64,000 bases of DNA from Dendrophyllia cribrosa. Its lineage: Eukaryota > Cnidaria > Anthozoa > Scleractinia > Dendrophylliidae. Numbering within the stretch: the stretch's first letter is position 1; each line of letters opens with the position of its first letter. Positions 54,893 to 64,000 of this stretch are shown in pieces. Position numbers and translations under genes: made by a program. The notes below the pieces were generated by a model. It saw only the letters and a list, made by a program, of their open reading frames with translations. It had not been told where the DNA came from and did not search any database. The DNA lies in assembly GCA_024195265.1 (NCBI GenBank), contig JAJLRJ010000010.1, positions 2,004,481 to 2,068,480 on the forward strand. The letters run 5' to 3'.

Positions 54893-55560
54893 AAAGGACG
54901 AAATATTCAAATTGCGAGCAAGATGCTCCCAGTCTGCGAGAAAAAGTGGCGTAGTGGGTTATATTGTTTTAGAAAAGGAAAGAAAGTAACAGGCGTTGAA
55001 CGAGTTTTGTTTCGTAATCTTGAGAAACTTTCCTAGACCATTTAAAGCAATGCGAGACATCAAGCGTCTCTGCTACTGGTGTTCACACAAGTTAGAGGCC
55101 CAATGAGTCACGATTAGTATTATCAAGCCACATCACTTTTGCTTTAATAGGCCTCATACTCAGCAGGGAATGAAGTTGAGCAAACTATTTCGTCTCCAGC
55201 AACTGACCTATTAGTAATTATAAGAGTTTCGTCAGGGCATATTTTTAGTGGTATAACAACCCTTTATGAATACAACTCTCCATTTTTGCATATTAATTAA
55301 TGCGGTTTAATTAAAGACACAATATGTAAACATCGGAGTTTTTAAGTTTCTTTATCGATTTTTAGCATTTTAAAATAAATAACAAACCCTTTTCGAATTT
55401 CTGTCGAAGTTATAATCGGCTGATCTGTTTGTAACTAACAAAGATCTGTTAGTAGTTTTTGTATAATTTCATTCCTTTTTGTCTTTTTAAGTTGACGCGA
55501 AAATACAGTCGTGTGTGAATAAAGATAGACTGACTAATGAATTAGTTTTCTCTACAGATA

Positions 55561-56276
55561 ATTAGAAAAACGGAATTAATGCAACCAAGTTTCTGTCCTG
55601 CTGTCGTCGTCGCGCTATCGAGGAATCTCTGAAAGAAGACTCACTTGAAAAATAAACAAAGGTTCCCATGAGACAACTCGTGAATACCAAACAACCTTCG
55701 GACCTTCCCCTCTCCAAGGCGTTTTGCTCAATCGACCCCCACCCCCTGTGTCCAACTCCCCACCCTCCCCTCCCTCCTATGAGCCAACTCGTGAATACGA
55801 AACAACCTTCGGACCTTCCCCTCTCCAAGGCGTTTTCCTCCATCGACCCCCACCCCCTGTGTCCACTTGAAATACAGCTTTGGGCAGCTCGTAGTGAGTT
55901 CTTGCTGGCCGGCCGAAATTGGGCAAGGCAGGCAAAGGCTATGAACCGACAGCGGAGGACCGGGAGTGCTTCCTAGGAGGTCCGTAAGGGAGTTAACGTG
56001 AAACTTAGTGCCTGACTATTGGCGATAAGACATATGATGCCCGATTTAGGGTGTTAGCTCTATTGTACATTGTACACATTCATTGTATTAGGTAAAATTA
56101 TGTATTCTAATATATTCTATGGTATTGTATTCTATTGTATTGTCGTTCTTTTGTGCTCTAATATTCTATTGTTTTAACAAAAGAATAAGTGTTACCCCTA
56201 AATCGCGCATGGTATACGATAAGATGAAGCGATTTTTTTAAATTTTATTTTTAATTTCGCTTACCTTATTTCCATG
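55561..56276. other. Junction region between copies B and C
   Basis: Contains the two-copy tandem repeat at 55668-55863 and an AT-rich stretch of tattctattgtatt words (56095-56175). The ORFs of ~100 codons here run through the tandem repeat and show no domain. Confidence 0.5.
55668..55863. repeat. Two-copy ~85-bp tandem repeat with 26-bp spacer
   Basis: atgag.caactcgtgaatac.a, aacaaccttcggaccttccc, ctctccaaggcgttttgctc, aatcgacccccaccccctgt, gtcca occurs at 55668-55752 and 55779-55863. A related piece (cacgagttggctcatgaga) is at 15869-15888. Confidence 0.85.
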
Positions 56277-56725
56277 CTACATCGCCAAATGCCACCAAAT
56301 ATACAACTTAATTGGATAAAAAGATTCGACAGAGAAAAACAGAAGCAATAGTTTCGAGATTACAAAGTGAAGTATTGCAGGGAAGGGGGTGGATAACAGT
56401 TCATCAAATTTGATTTCTTGCCAGGCGGTCAAGAAATCAAAATTGTCATTCTTGTCAAATTTTGACTTTTTATCCATTATTTTGTCTGTTTAGTTGATTA
56501 TTCGTTGCTTTCATCACCTTTGGAGGTTTTTTTCTTCCTATTTCAAGATCGTAAATCAAGCTTAAAGAAAGCTCCTGGCCATAATCATGAAAACACGATA
56601 GATCAGCCGGGACAGTGTTCCTTTAACGCGGTTGTTTGCACCTGCACTGTGTACACCTAAAAATATTGTACCGCAGTACCGCTCATGAACTGGCACAGAA
56701 CTCCAAATCCAAAAGTTAACTTTAA

Positions 56726-58255
56726 CCCTTTCACTGCCAGAGTTAATTATGGAGACATGTAGTGTAGTTCATACTTTTGAGTCTGTGGACGAAATCCTAT
56801 GGTGTGACCATTCAAATGAAACCTCTTCAGTATTACTTTTGCATGGTACCATTTGTTCTAACTTTTGAGTCTGTTGATGAAATCCTATGGTGTGACCATT
56901 CAAATGAAACCTCTTCAGCAGTACTTTTGCATGGTACCATTTGTTCTAACTTTTGAGTCTGTTGATGAAATCCTATGGTGTGACCATTCAAATGAAACCT
57001 CTTCAGCAGTACTTTTGCATGGTACCATTTGTTCTAACTTTTGAGTCTGTGGATGAAATCCTATGGTGTGACCATTCAAATGAAACCTCTTCAGCAGTAC
57101 TTTTGCATGGTACCATTTGTTCTAACTTTTGAGTCTGTTGATGAAATCCTATGGTGTGACCATTCAAATGAAACCTCTTCAGCAGTACTTTTGCATGGTA
57201 CCATTTGTTCTAACTTTTGAGTCTGTGGATGAAATCCTATGGTGTGACCATTCAAATGAAACCTCTTCAGCAGTACTTTTGCATGGTACCATTTGTTCTA
57301 ACTTTTGAGTCTGTGGATCGAAATCCTATGGTGTGACCATTCAAATGAAACCTCTTCAGCAGTACTTTTGCATGGTACCATTTGTTCTAACTTTTGAGTC
57401 TGTTGATGAAATCCTATGGTGTGACCATTCAAATGAAACCTCTTCAGCAGTACTTTTGCATGGTACCATTTGTTCTAACGTTTGAGTCTGTTGATGAAAT
57501 CCTATGGTGTGACCATTCAAATGAAACCTCTTCAGCAGTACTTTTGCATGGTACCATTTGTCCTAACTTTTGAGTCTGTGGATGAAATCCTATGGTGTGA
57601 CCATTCAAATGAAACCTCTTCAGCAGTACTTTTGCATGGTACCATTTGTTCTAACTTTTGAGTCTGTGGATGAAATCCTATGGTGTGACCATTCAAATAA
57701 AAGCTCTTCAGCAGTACTTTTGCATGGTACCATTTGTTCTAACTTTTGAGTCTGTGGATGAAATCCTATGGTGTGACCATTCAAATGAAACCTCGTCAGC
57801 AGTACTTTTGCATGGTACCATTTGTTCTAACTTTTGAGTCTGTGGATGAAATCCTATGGTGTGACCATTCAAATAAAAGCTCTTCAGCAGTACTTTTGCA
57901 TGGTACCATTTGTTCTAACTTTTGAGTCTGTGGATGAAATCCTATGGTGTGACCATTCAAATGAAACCTCGTCAGCAGTACTTTTGCATGGTACCATTTG
58001 TTCTAACTTATGAGTTTGTGGATGAAATCCTATGGTGTAACCATTCAAATGAAACCTCTTCGGCAGTACTTTTGCATGGTACCATTTGTTCTAACTTATG
58101 AGTCTGTTGATGAAATCCTATGGTGTGACCACTCAAATGAAACCTCTTCAGCAGTACTTTTTCGTGGTACCATTAGTTTTTTTAATATTTTACAAAATGA
58201 AATTTGGGATTTTTCTTGAATTTTGTTTTTGGCACATTTTCATGGTATAGTTGTA
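56726..58255 (-). mobile_element. Minisatellite-bearing element, locus F (~16 units)
   Basis: TTAA (56722-56725) then ccctttcactgccagagtta, attatggagacatgtag, then about sixteen 88-bp units (gttctaacttttgagtctgt, tgatgaaatcctatggtgtg, accattcaaatgaaacctct, tcagcagtacttttgcatgg, taccattt) from about 56765 to 58170. Right arm: aatattttacaaaatgaaat, ttgggatttttcttgaattt, tg. Unit variants (tgttgatg/tgtggatg; aaataaaagc) recur in blocks, showing recent array expansion. Each unit contains the palindrome atggtaccat. Confidence 0.92.
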
Positions 58256-58284
58256 AAATTAATTTGTGTTTTGTTGGATTTCAG

Positions 58285-58300
58285 GTGGAGCATTCTCTTC
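58285..58300 (+). pseudogene. Truncated duplicate of IFT57 exon 15
   Basis: The acceptor tttcag and the first 16 coding bases (gtggagcattctcttc) of IFT57's last exon are kept, then the sequence jumps into the C-rich cgagtacccc repeat. The rest of the exon and its stop are missing. Confidence 0.85.
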
Positions 58301-58352
58301 CCCCGAGTACCCCCCCCCCCCCCCCCCCCCCCGAGTACCCCCACCCATCCCT
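58301..58352. repeat. C-rich repeat, copy C version
   Basis: cccgagtacccc, a long C run, then cgagtacccccacccatccc; counterpart of 41875-42060, contracted. Confidence 0.8.
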
Positions 58353-58399
58353 CCAGAGACCTGTTCAGACTAAGAGGTACTGCTCATAGACCTTATTCA

Positions 58400-58572
58400 T
58401 AAATGGCGGCCGATTTATCATTCTTTTATATCCATGCTAATTAGCCTATCTAGCCTCGTTAGCATGTACAAAATTCAAAATAATTTTTGCTCTAAAATGA
58501 GGCTAGGTGGGCCGATTAGCATAAATATAAAAGAATAATAAATTGGCCGCCATTTGTAAATAAGGTCTATAA
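58400..58572. mobile_element. Foldback element (aatggcggccgatttatcat), copy C
   Basis: Duplicate of 42096-42255; aatggcggccgatttatcat, tcttttatat is mirrored by atataaaagaataataaatt, ggccgccatt. Confidence 0.8.
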
Positions 58573-59043
58573 TACAGTCAAGGGAGGTAGTTGCTTAAGA
58601 GATAAGTCAATTTGAAACAGTGTTTGACTGAGAAACAAAACGGTTATTTACAATTGGTCGCTTACGGGAAGTGGTCGCTTAAGACGAAAAAAGTGCCTGG
58701 CGGCATTTTTGGGGCAAATCGCGATATTTTGCGTTTTCTTCGACGCCAAAAGTGACGCGTAAACAAACCTGTTGCCATAGCAACGAACCGACATAACCTT
58801 CTTTGAGCTCAAATATTTCTTTTTTCGTTCAGATATTAGTACAACAACACCTCTCAAATTGAAAACAAGGCATTGAAGATTTGAAATTCAATGGAAAATT
58901 TTTTAACCAATATTCGAAATTTTTGCGTTTTTTTAGGTAGATACCACCTTAAGGGAGTGGTCGTAAAGAAAGAGTTTATTGTAGTGTATGACAACGCTTT
59001 GGTAACACATTCTTGTACGGAGACTTATTTGTCAAATGAATGA

Positions 59044-59227
59044 TCCGTCAAACTTATATTAAGCAGCCGTCTATTAAGTGGTCACCGTTTATTAATCACT
59101 TAACAAATCCCAGGATTAAATCGCTCCCCATATTTACTGTAAACTTGACCTCTTTTAAGTGGTCACCTCTATTAAGCGGTCAGTTGGCTATTCCCCAAGG
59201 GTGACCGCTTAATAGAGGTTTGACTGT
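59044..59227. mobile_element. MITE with cgtcaaac / gtttgactg ends, copy C
   Basis: Duplicate of 42462-42624, slightly longer inside; ggtgaccgcttaatagaggt, ttgactgt at its right end. Confidence 0.75.
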
Positions 59228-59414
59228 CTTATGTTAACAATTGGCCATCGTTATTTATTGGGCTTATAAAACTCTTTATAAAGGCTGCCGAAGAGATATT
59301 TAACTCAAACGATTCGTCGGGTTTGCCTGTCATCTTGTGTGGTTTTAATAAATGATCTCATCCGCTGTCAATATTAGAAAGGTGTTCCTTTGAATCGAGG
59401 CTAATACCAAACAT

Positions 59415-59511
59415 GGTAGAGCATCCGGCTAGATCACGGAGGGTCGTGGCTTTAAATCCCATCTGGAACTCGGATTTTTTACCGAGTTTGATGCTATTTC
59501 TATCATGTTTG
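59415..59511 (+). mobile_element. tRNA-derived SINE insertion with 12-bp TSD
   Basis: aataccaaacat is duplicated exactly (59403-59414, 59512-59523); copies A and B have one copy. The 97-bp insert opens ggtagagcatccggctagat, cacggagggtcgtggctttaa, atcccatctgg, with A-box-like and B-box-like (gtggctttaaatccc) segments. No poly-A tail is seen. The 5' end of the tRNA-like head is cut. Confidence 0.85.
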
Positions 59512-59921
59512 AATACCAAACATATCTTCTGAATAACGAAAAGCCTCTATCAGAATACAGAAGCTATCAACGAAAAACTAAATTATTGCCTACTTGTGCT
59601 TTAACACCAAAAATTAACCAGCGTATTTTTCATCGCAGTGAAACGTATATTATTGACATATTAGGCTTTTTAATGCATTATTAAGCGGAGACTTATTTGG
59701 AAGATGAATAATATTTGTTACCAATTGGCCATCTTTATTTATTGGGCTTATAAAATTATTTCCGTAATTGTGAGACAATACGGCAGCAAGTCAGTTAATG
59801 ACACAAGCTGCAAACATGTAGAATTGTTTATTAATTTAACGTTTTTTTTTCCTAATCTGTCTATTAGAAGCATAACTCTTTTTGTCCCCATATCATATTT
59901 TTAGTCAATGCAAACAATACT

Positions 59922-60415
59922 ATGCACTTATTGACCAAGTGGGAGGGCCGGATGGGAAAATATTAGGCTCGTACGGCTTTTTCCTGCCGCGCTCGCGCAA
60001 ATGCGTACGGCCCTCATACGGGACTTTCATCAATGGTTTTGCAAAGAAAAGGTTCGTGGGGCCGTACGGGTCATATGATAATATGCACTTATTGACTGAG
60101 TGGGAGGGCCGGACGGAAAAATATTTGGCTCAAGGTTATGGCGTACGGACCGAGCGCAGCTCGGTCCGTGTGCCATGACCGAGAGCCAAATATTTTCCCG
60201 TCCGGTCCGACCTAACTCAGTCAATAAGTATTTTATAATATGACTAGAAAGTGCAAGTCAAGATAATCGTGCAGTGCGAGGTCGCTTGAACTCGAGCGGG
60301 GCCGGACGGCTTTATCCGGACCGGCTCACGTCAACCCGTTCGGTCCCGCTCACGTCACTTTGCGATTCTATTTTCTGTAGGATTGCGTCAGCGGGACCGT
60401 ACGGTCATATTATAA
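59922..60415. mobile_element. Nested palindromic elements private to copy C
   Basis: Copies A and B pass from gacgcaaataata directly to gtcgtgtatgaa. Here ~490 bp intervene: a left arm tatgcacttattgaccaagt, gggagggccggatgggaaaa repeated as atatgcacttattgactgag, tgggagggccggacgg at 60080, and mirrored by ccgtccggtccgacctaact, cagtcaataagtatttta near 60200-60232. gtacgg/ccgtac words recur. Probably one element nested in another. Confidence 0.65.
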
Positions 60416-61557
60416 AGTCGTGTATTATGAAGAATAAGGTAACCAAACTTTTTTTGTGTGTGTATGTGAAAAGGACGAAATATAAAACTGCGAGCAAGAT
60501 ACTCCCAGTCTGCTAGAAAATGCGCGCGAAGTGGGTTATACACTATTATTTTCGATAAGAAAAAAAAAATCAGGTGTTTATTTTTTTATTGTTTGCAAAC
60601 TTGAGAAACTTTCTGATCTTTCCTAGACATTTCAACCAAGGCGAGACATCAAGCTTCTTATTTACGGGTGTTTACACAAGTTAGAGGCCCTATGGGTCAC
60701 GACCTAAGTATTGTCAAGCCACATCAGTTTTGCTTTCATAGGCTCCACACTCAGCAGGGGAAATGAAATTTCGTCTCCGGCAACCGACCTATTAGTAATT
60801 ATAAGAGTTCTGAAAGGGGATTCTGTAGTTATTTTACAACCCTTTGTAAATATCACTCTCCATTTTTGCATATTAATTAGTGCGGTTGAGCACAGAAATC
60901 CTTCAGGCGAGAAAAATAGAAACCGACGAGTAAACATCACCAGCCGTATTACATAGCTTTTTGCTAAATAAATTGAATTACACAACACCATCTTCTCCCA
61001 AATCGATGTTTTTGAAAGTGTTTCCCCAGCGCTCGGTCGAAAGAGTTTAATAAACGTGTCATATTTGCACTCGTTTTGGTGCGTATTCGCACGCTAAAAT
61101 GCAATGTCGAATAATAAATGTTTCCGAAGAGAAAAACATTTCCACTTTTACATTTTAATACGGTTGAACACAGAAAAACTCAAATTAAAGACACAATGTG
61201 CAAAACATACGAAATGTTTTATAATGAATAAACAAACCCTTTTCGAAATTCTATCTTTCCATTTAATGGGATGGTCTGGTTGTAGCAAACAGAGCTGTTT
61301 TTATTTTCCTATTTTTTCTAAGATGACGTGGAAATAGAGTCTTTCATGAAATATCATGAAAAAAGACCAGTGATATGAGGCTGATTTGTGAATTAGATTT
61401 CTTTAACAATGGTAAAAAAAAATAAATTCCTCTCCTGTTGCGAGTAATCAGGCTGTCCGGGAGAACCTTTGAAGTGAAGTCGGCACTTTAAATTTTGAAT
61501 ATTTTTCTCGTTTTACTGACTCACAAAAGTCAATTCAACAATGTTCTTACAATTCAT

Positions 61558-61831
61558 TTGCGGCACAATTGAGTGTGGTAAAACCAAAACCAAAGTAATT
61601 ACTCTGAACAATCACAGCAGTCGTAAACAATCCAATGAACCAATCAGAGCACGAAGCAATTACATGTCGGCGGCGCCAAGCGCGGGAAAAAGCGTGCGAG
61701 CAAGTCACGATTGGTTTTGGTTTTACTTTTGATTGGTTGAGAAAGTGGCGCGAGATTTTTAGCCAATCACAAAGCGTTGCAAAACCAAAGCGATCGCGAA
61801 ATTACTTTCGACACTCAATTGAAAAGCGCTC
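61558..61831. mobile_element. CCAAT-rich MITE, copy 3
   Basis: Co-linear with 16074-16353 (caccgcgccaagcgcggg-type centre: ggcgccaagcgcgggaaa). The right end cactcaattgaaaagcgctc is intact before TA; the left terminus is altered. Confidence 0.75.
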
Positions 61832-61900
61832 TATAACCTCGCTTATTACAAAGTTATACGACAAAGCCACACTGTTAGTGACTAAAACCATTATTTGTTA

Positions 61901-62026
61901 GAGTGGTTTTCCTCAGACCGTTAGAGGTTAGTATATCTTATTTCCATTGTTTTCTTTTGTGTCTATTTGACTATTATACACTCAGTAACTACTAGAAACT
62001 GTTTCACGGTCTGAGGAAAATCACTC
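61901..62026. mobile_element. TA-flanked foldback with an empty site in copy A
   Basis: Ends gagtggttttcctcagaccg and (inverted) gagtgattttcctcagaccg are ~22-bp terminal inverted repeats. Copy A reads ttatttgttatacctgtct without the insert; here TA flanks both sides. TA duplication fits Tc1/mariner-type mobilisation. Confidence 0.85.
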
Positions 62027-62414
62027 TATAACCGTCTACTTTAGACAAGGACTAGAAAATGCGACGTTATTGCAATCAGTTATACGTGTGAATAAAACAA
62101 AAAATATATCGGTAACATTCGCAAAAAATCATCTTGTGTTGTCTCTGTTTCCAAGCCGCAAATTTCAAACGACTTCTTTACGCACAATAAGGTAACAGCT
62201 TTCGAAGAATACTACAAAATAACAGCTATATCGAAAGACAGTTTGACAAGTGAGGGGCGTATTGACTAATTGTTATTTTTATTTCTTGCGCGTGATGTTT
62301 CGTTTACCAGATGGTTATTCTGCCTAAAGTTAGCATAAATTGAGCCGCGCTTGCTCTTAAGACAGAAATTCGATTTCTAGGAAGAGAAATAGAGCTACCG
62401 GGAGAACGGCAAAA

Positions 62415-63383
62415 ATGAACGCTACGATGAATGGATCGAGCTGCTCCAGTCTGATTAATCCTGCAGCTCAGAAAATTGGAGAAACCATTGCTTTCTCACT
62501 GATCCTTGTTGTTTCGCTGGTCGGGAATTCCTTCATCGCGTTGACTGTTTATAAAACGCATTCATTGAGAAAACCGATCAATTATTTCATCGTGAACATG
62601 GCAATGTCCGATCTGCTGTATGCAATATTCTGGTTCCCGTGGAATCTATCATCGTTGTACACGAACTCCTGGCATATCAGTGGTCCTCTTGGCCAGGCTT
62701 TGTGTAAACTGGTCCACTTCTTATCATATACGTCCCTTTTAGTGTCCGTTCAGAGCCTGGTTCTGATAGCAGTGGATCGGTTTGGAGCTGTGGTATTTCC
62801 CCTGCGTTCTCCACTCATCGGTTCAAAGCGGTGTCCGTACTTTATACTCGCCATGTGGATCGTCGCGTTGGTGGTCTTATCGCCATTCTTATTCGCCCTA
62901 AAACTTGTTGAATACCAAGCGAGACAACAGCAGTGCTCAAGGCAATGGAATGAAGTCTTTGCAGATTTCTCATACCGCGCAAATTCACAGTACTTTCTTT
63001 CAATATTTGTTGTATTTATTTATATTCCCATAGCCTTGTTGGTCATACTTTACTCCATCATCGTAATTAAGCTCAAGTTACAGAAGAGTCCAGGCGAGCA
63101 ATCAGTCAACGCTGACGAAAAACGAGCGAGAAGGAACAGAAACGTTCTTAAAATGGCCATTGCTATCGTGTTAGGTTTTACATTATGCTTGGTACCCTTA
63201 ACTGTTTTCAAAGTGCTTTATTATTTTGCACAGGACACATCTTATTGTAAACTTGAACTTTATGGTGATAATGTCGCCTGGTTTATAGGTAGCGTAAATT
63301 GTGCCATAAACCCGTTTATCTGTTTCATTTTCAGTGGAAACTATCGTCAAGGTCTTAAAAGACTCTTGAAGTGTGTCGGGTAA
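62415..63383 (+). CDS. Class A (rhodopsin-family) G-protein-coupled receptor 2
   Basis: Intronless, 322 aa, a close paralogue of the receptor at 48499-49458; TM3-TM4, ICL2 and the C-terminus are nearly identical. DRF (121-123), the Cys97/Cys174 pair and NPFIC near the end are kept. Differences concentrate in TM2-ECL1 (FPWNLSSLYTN), ECL2 (ADFSYRANSQ; three residues longer overall) and TM6-ECL3-TM7. In TM6 the toggle motif CWAP is CLVP (258-261), losing the conserved Trp6.48. Same start context and same 15 N-terminal residues as GPCR-1. A plasma-membrane receptor with unknown ligand; the outward differences suggest altered ligand or activation behaviour. Confidence 0.9.
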   Translation: MNATMNGSSCSSLINPAAQKIGETIAFSLILVVSLVGNSFIALTVYKTHSLRKPINYFIVNMAMSDLLYAIFWFPWNLSSLYTNSWHISGPLGQALCKLVHFLSYTSLLVSVQSLVLIAVDRFGAVVFPLRSPLIGSKRCPYFILAMWIVALVVLSPFLFALKLVEYQARQQQCSRQWNEVFADFSYRANSQYFLSIFVVFIYIPIALLVILYSIIVIKLKLQKSPGEQSVNADEKRARRNRNVLKMAIAIVLGFTLCLVPLTVFKVLYYFAQDTSYCKLELYGDNVAWFIGSVNCAINPFICFIFSGNYRQGLKRLLKCVG

Positions 63384-64000
63384 TTGTAGCCTCAGTATTC
63401 AATATTGCGCCTTAAAACATTGTGAGCGCATCGTGGCACTCCCGCCTGTAATTATTATCATTTCTAAAAACTAACCTTAACTAAAATGTAAATCAAAGGA
63501 ACGATTGTGACTACTTTTACGAATATTCAGAAAAAGATAAATAAAAAAAAAAATTTTAAATGTTAAACTTAAACAGATGATGCTTTTCTTTAGACCTGGA
63601 AAGTGTAAATATGTAAAATGTTGAATAAAGTGTAAGAATAAATTGTAAATATACTAAGTGTGTATTGCAGTGTCATATCATTTTGTGATTTTTGCTTATC
63701 GTTCGCGCTTCAGGTTCCTCAGGAACTGTTTTCCATACCGTTTTAGTGCCTTTAAAGAATACTTTGTCAAAGCTAATAAAGTTTGATCTTTTTGGATTCT
63801 TCAGCTAAATATTTCAGCCGCGGAAAATTTTACGAAAAGAAATCTTCTCTCTCAAATCAGCTAGGTCAGCTCGCTGCTTTCTCTTTTCGGAAAATCCCAG
63901 CTGACCTTATTTCGTAACAAAACCACATATTTTATCCCTCTGAAAACAAAAGGCGTTGGATGACATCATGTTACGAAAGTGTGACGCGAAATTTAACAAT

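Larger units (their letters stand above)
50120..55560. repeat. Segmental duplication, partial copy B (no receptor)
   Basis: 50120-50325 plus 54461-55560 match 42676-42838 + 43259-44040 of copy A and 59280-60800 of copy C (cgaacagatatttaacccaa, ctctatcagaatacagaagc, tgtgctttaacaccaaaaat, agacatcaagc). It lacks the GPCR and is split by the Penelope dimer. After 55560 the match stops. Confidence 0.8.
56277..64000. repeat. Segmental duplication, copy C
   Basis: Starts atcgccaaatgccaccaaat, atacaacttaattggataaa, matching IFT57 intron 14 at 41397, then the minisatellite locus F, a truncated IFT57 exon 15, the MITE tract, spacer, GPCR-2 and 3' flank to the window end. Private insertions: SINE 59415-59511, palindromic elements 59922-60415, CCAAT-rich MITE 61558-61831, foldback 61901-62026. 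The stretches 60416-61557, 62027-62414 and 63384-64000 hold duplicated noncoding DNA without new genes; aataaa at about 63624 follows GPCR-2. Confidence 0.85.

Noticed and set aside
56765..58170. Resemblance of the 88-bp array to a CRISPR array
   Set aside because: No unique spacers: the whole 88-bp unit repeats, and the host is an animal.
59415..59490. Possible tRNA gene
   Set aside because: No acceptor stem or complete cloverleaf; flanked by a target duplication.

Overview
This is eukaryotic nuclear DNA from an animal, most likely a cnidarian and probably a stony coral or another anthozoan. The phylum is inferred from AT-rich introns crowded with foldback and MITE-type elements, compact genes with small GT-AG introns, cnidarian-style single-exon rhodopsin-family receptors, thrombospondin-repeat secreted proteins, and animal ciliary and proteasome genes. 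No RNA gene, CRISPR array or prokaryotic operon is visible.

Layout, left to right. 1-0.7 kb: 3' end of a Ty3/gypsy-like LTR retrotransposon. 0.8-4.3 kb: nested inverted-repeat elements and short tandem repeats. 4.4-10.6 kb (+): a secreted thrombospondin type-1/EGF-like gene with duplicated Ser/Thr-rich exons and an in-frame TGA in its EGF-like part. 10.6-13.5 kb: repeats, including a Penelope-like 3'-end remnant. 13.6-17.7 kb (+): a three-exon GT54/MGAT4-like glycosyltransferase with a signal anchor but without the usual acidic catalytic triplet. 18.3-23.3 kb (-): PSMD9, seven exons, complete at 202 aa. 23.5-41.9 kb (+): IFT57, fifteen exons, complete at 418 aa, whose introns hold most of the mobile elements. 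PSMD9 and IFT57 are divergent, with 194 bp between their start codons.

From 41.4 kb to the end the window is a tandem segmental duplication. The unit starts in the last intron of IFT57, carries its last exon and ends after an intronless class-A GPCR gene. Copy A (41.4-50.1 kb) has the intact IFT57 terminus and GPCR-1. Copy C (56.3-64.0 kb) has a 16-nt remnant of the IFT57 exon and GPCR-2. A partial copy B (50.1-56.2 kb) lacks the receptor and is split by a 4.1-kb head-to-head inverted pair of Penelope-like retroelements with a 13-bp target-site duplication. Comparing the copies gives precise empty sites for several insertions: a hAT-like element, a tRNA-derived SINE, a TA-flanked foldback and the Penelope dimer.

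The most distinctive system is a family of mobile units with TTAACCCTT-type ends that carry an 88-bp (or about 106-bp) minisatellite. Six loci lie between 19.9 and 58.3 kb, in both orientations, with 1 to about 16 units each. The second most distinctive is the Penelope dimer, whose two arms each carry a hammerhead-ribozyme-like motif. The host genes have unrelated roles (secreted adhesion, glycosylation, proteasome assembly, ciliary transport, signalling); only PSMD9/IFT57 (shared promoter interval) and the two GPCRs (recent duplicates) are linked by arrangement.
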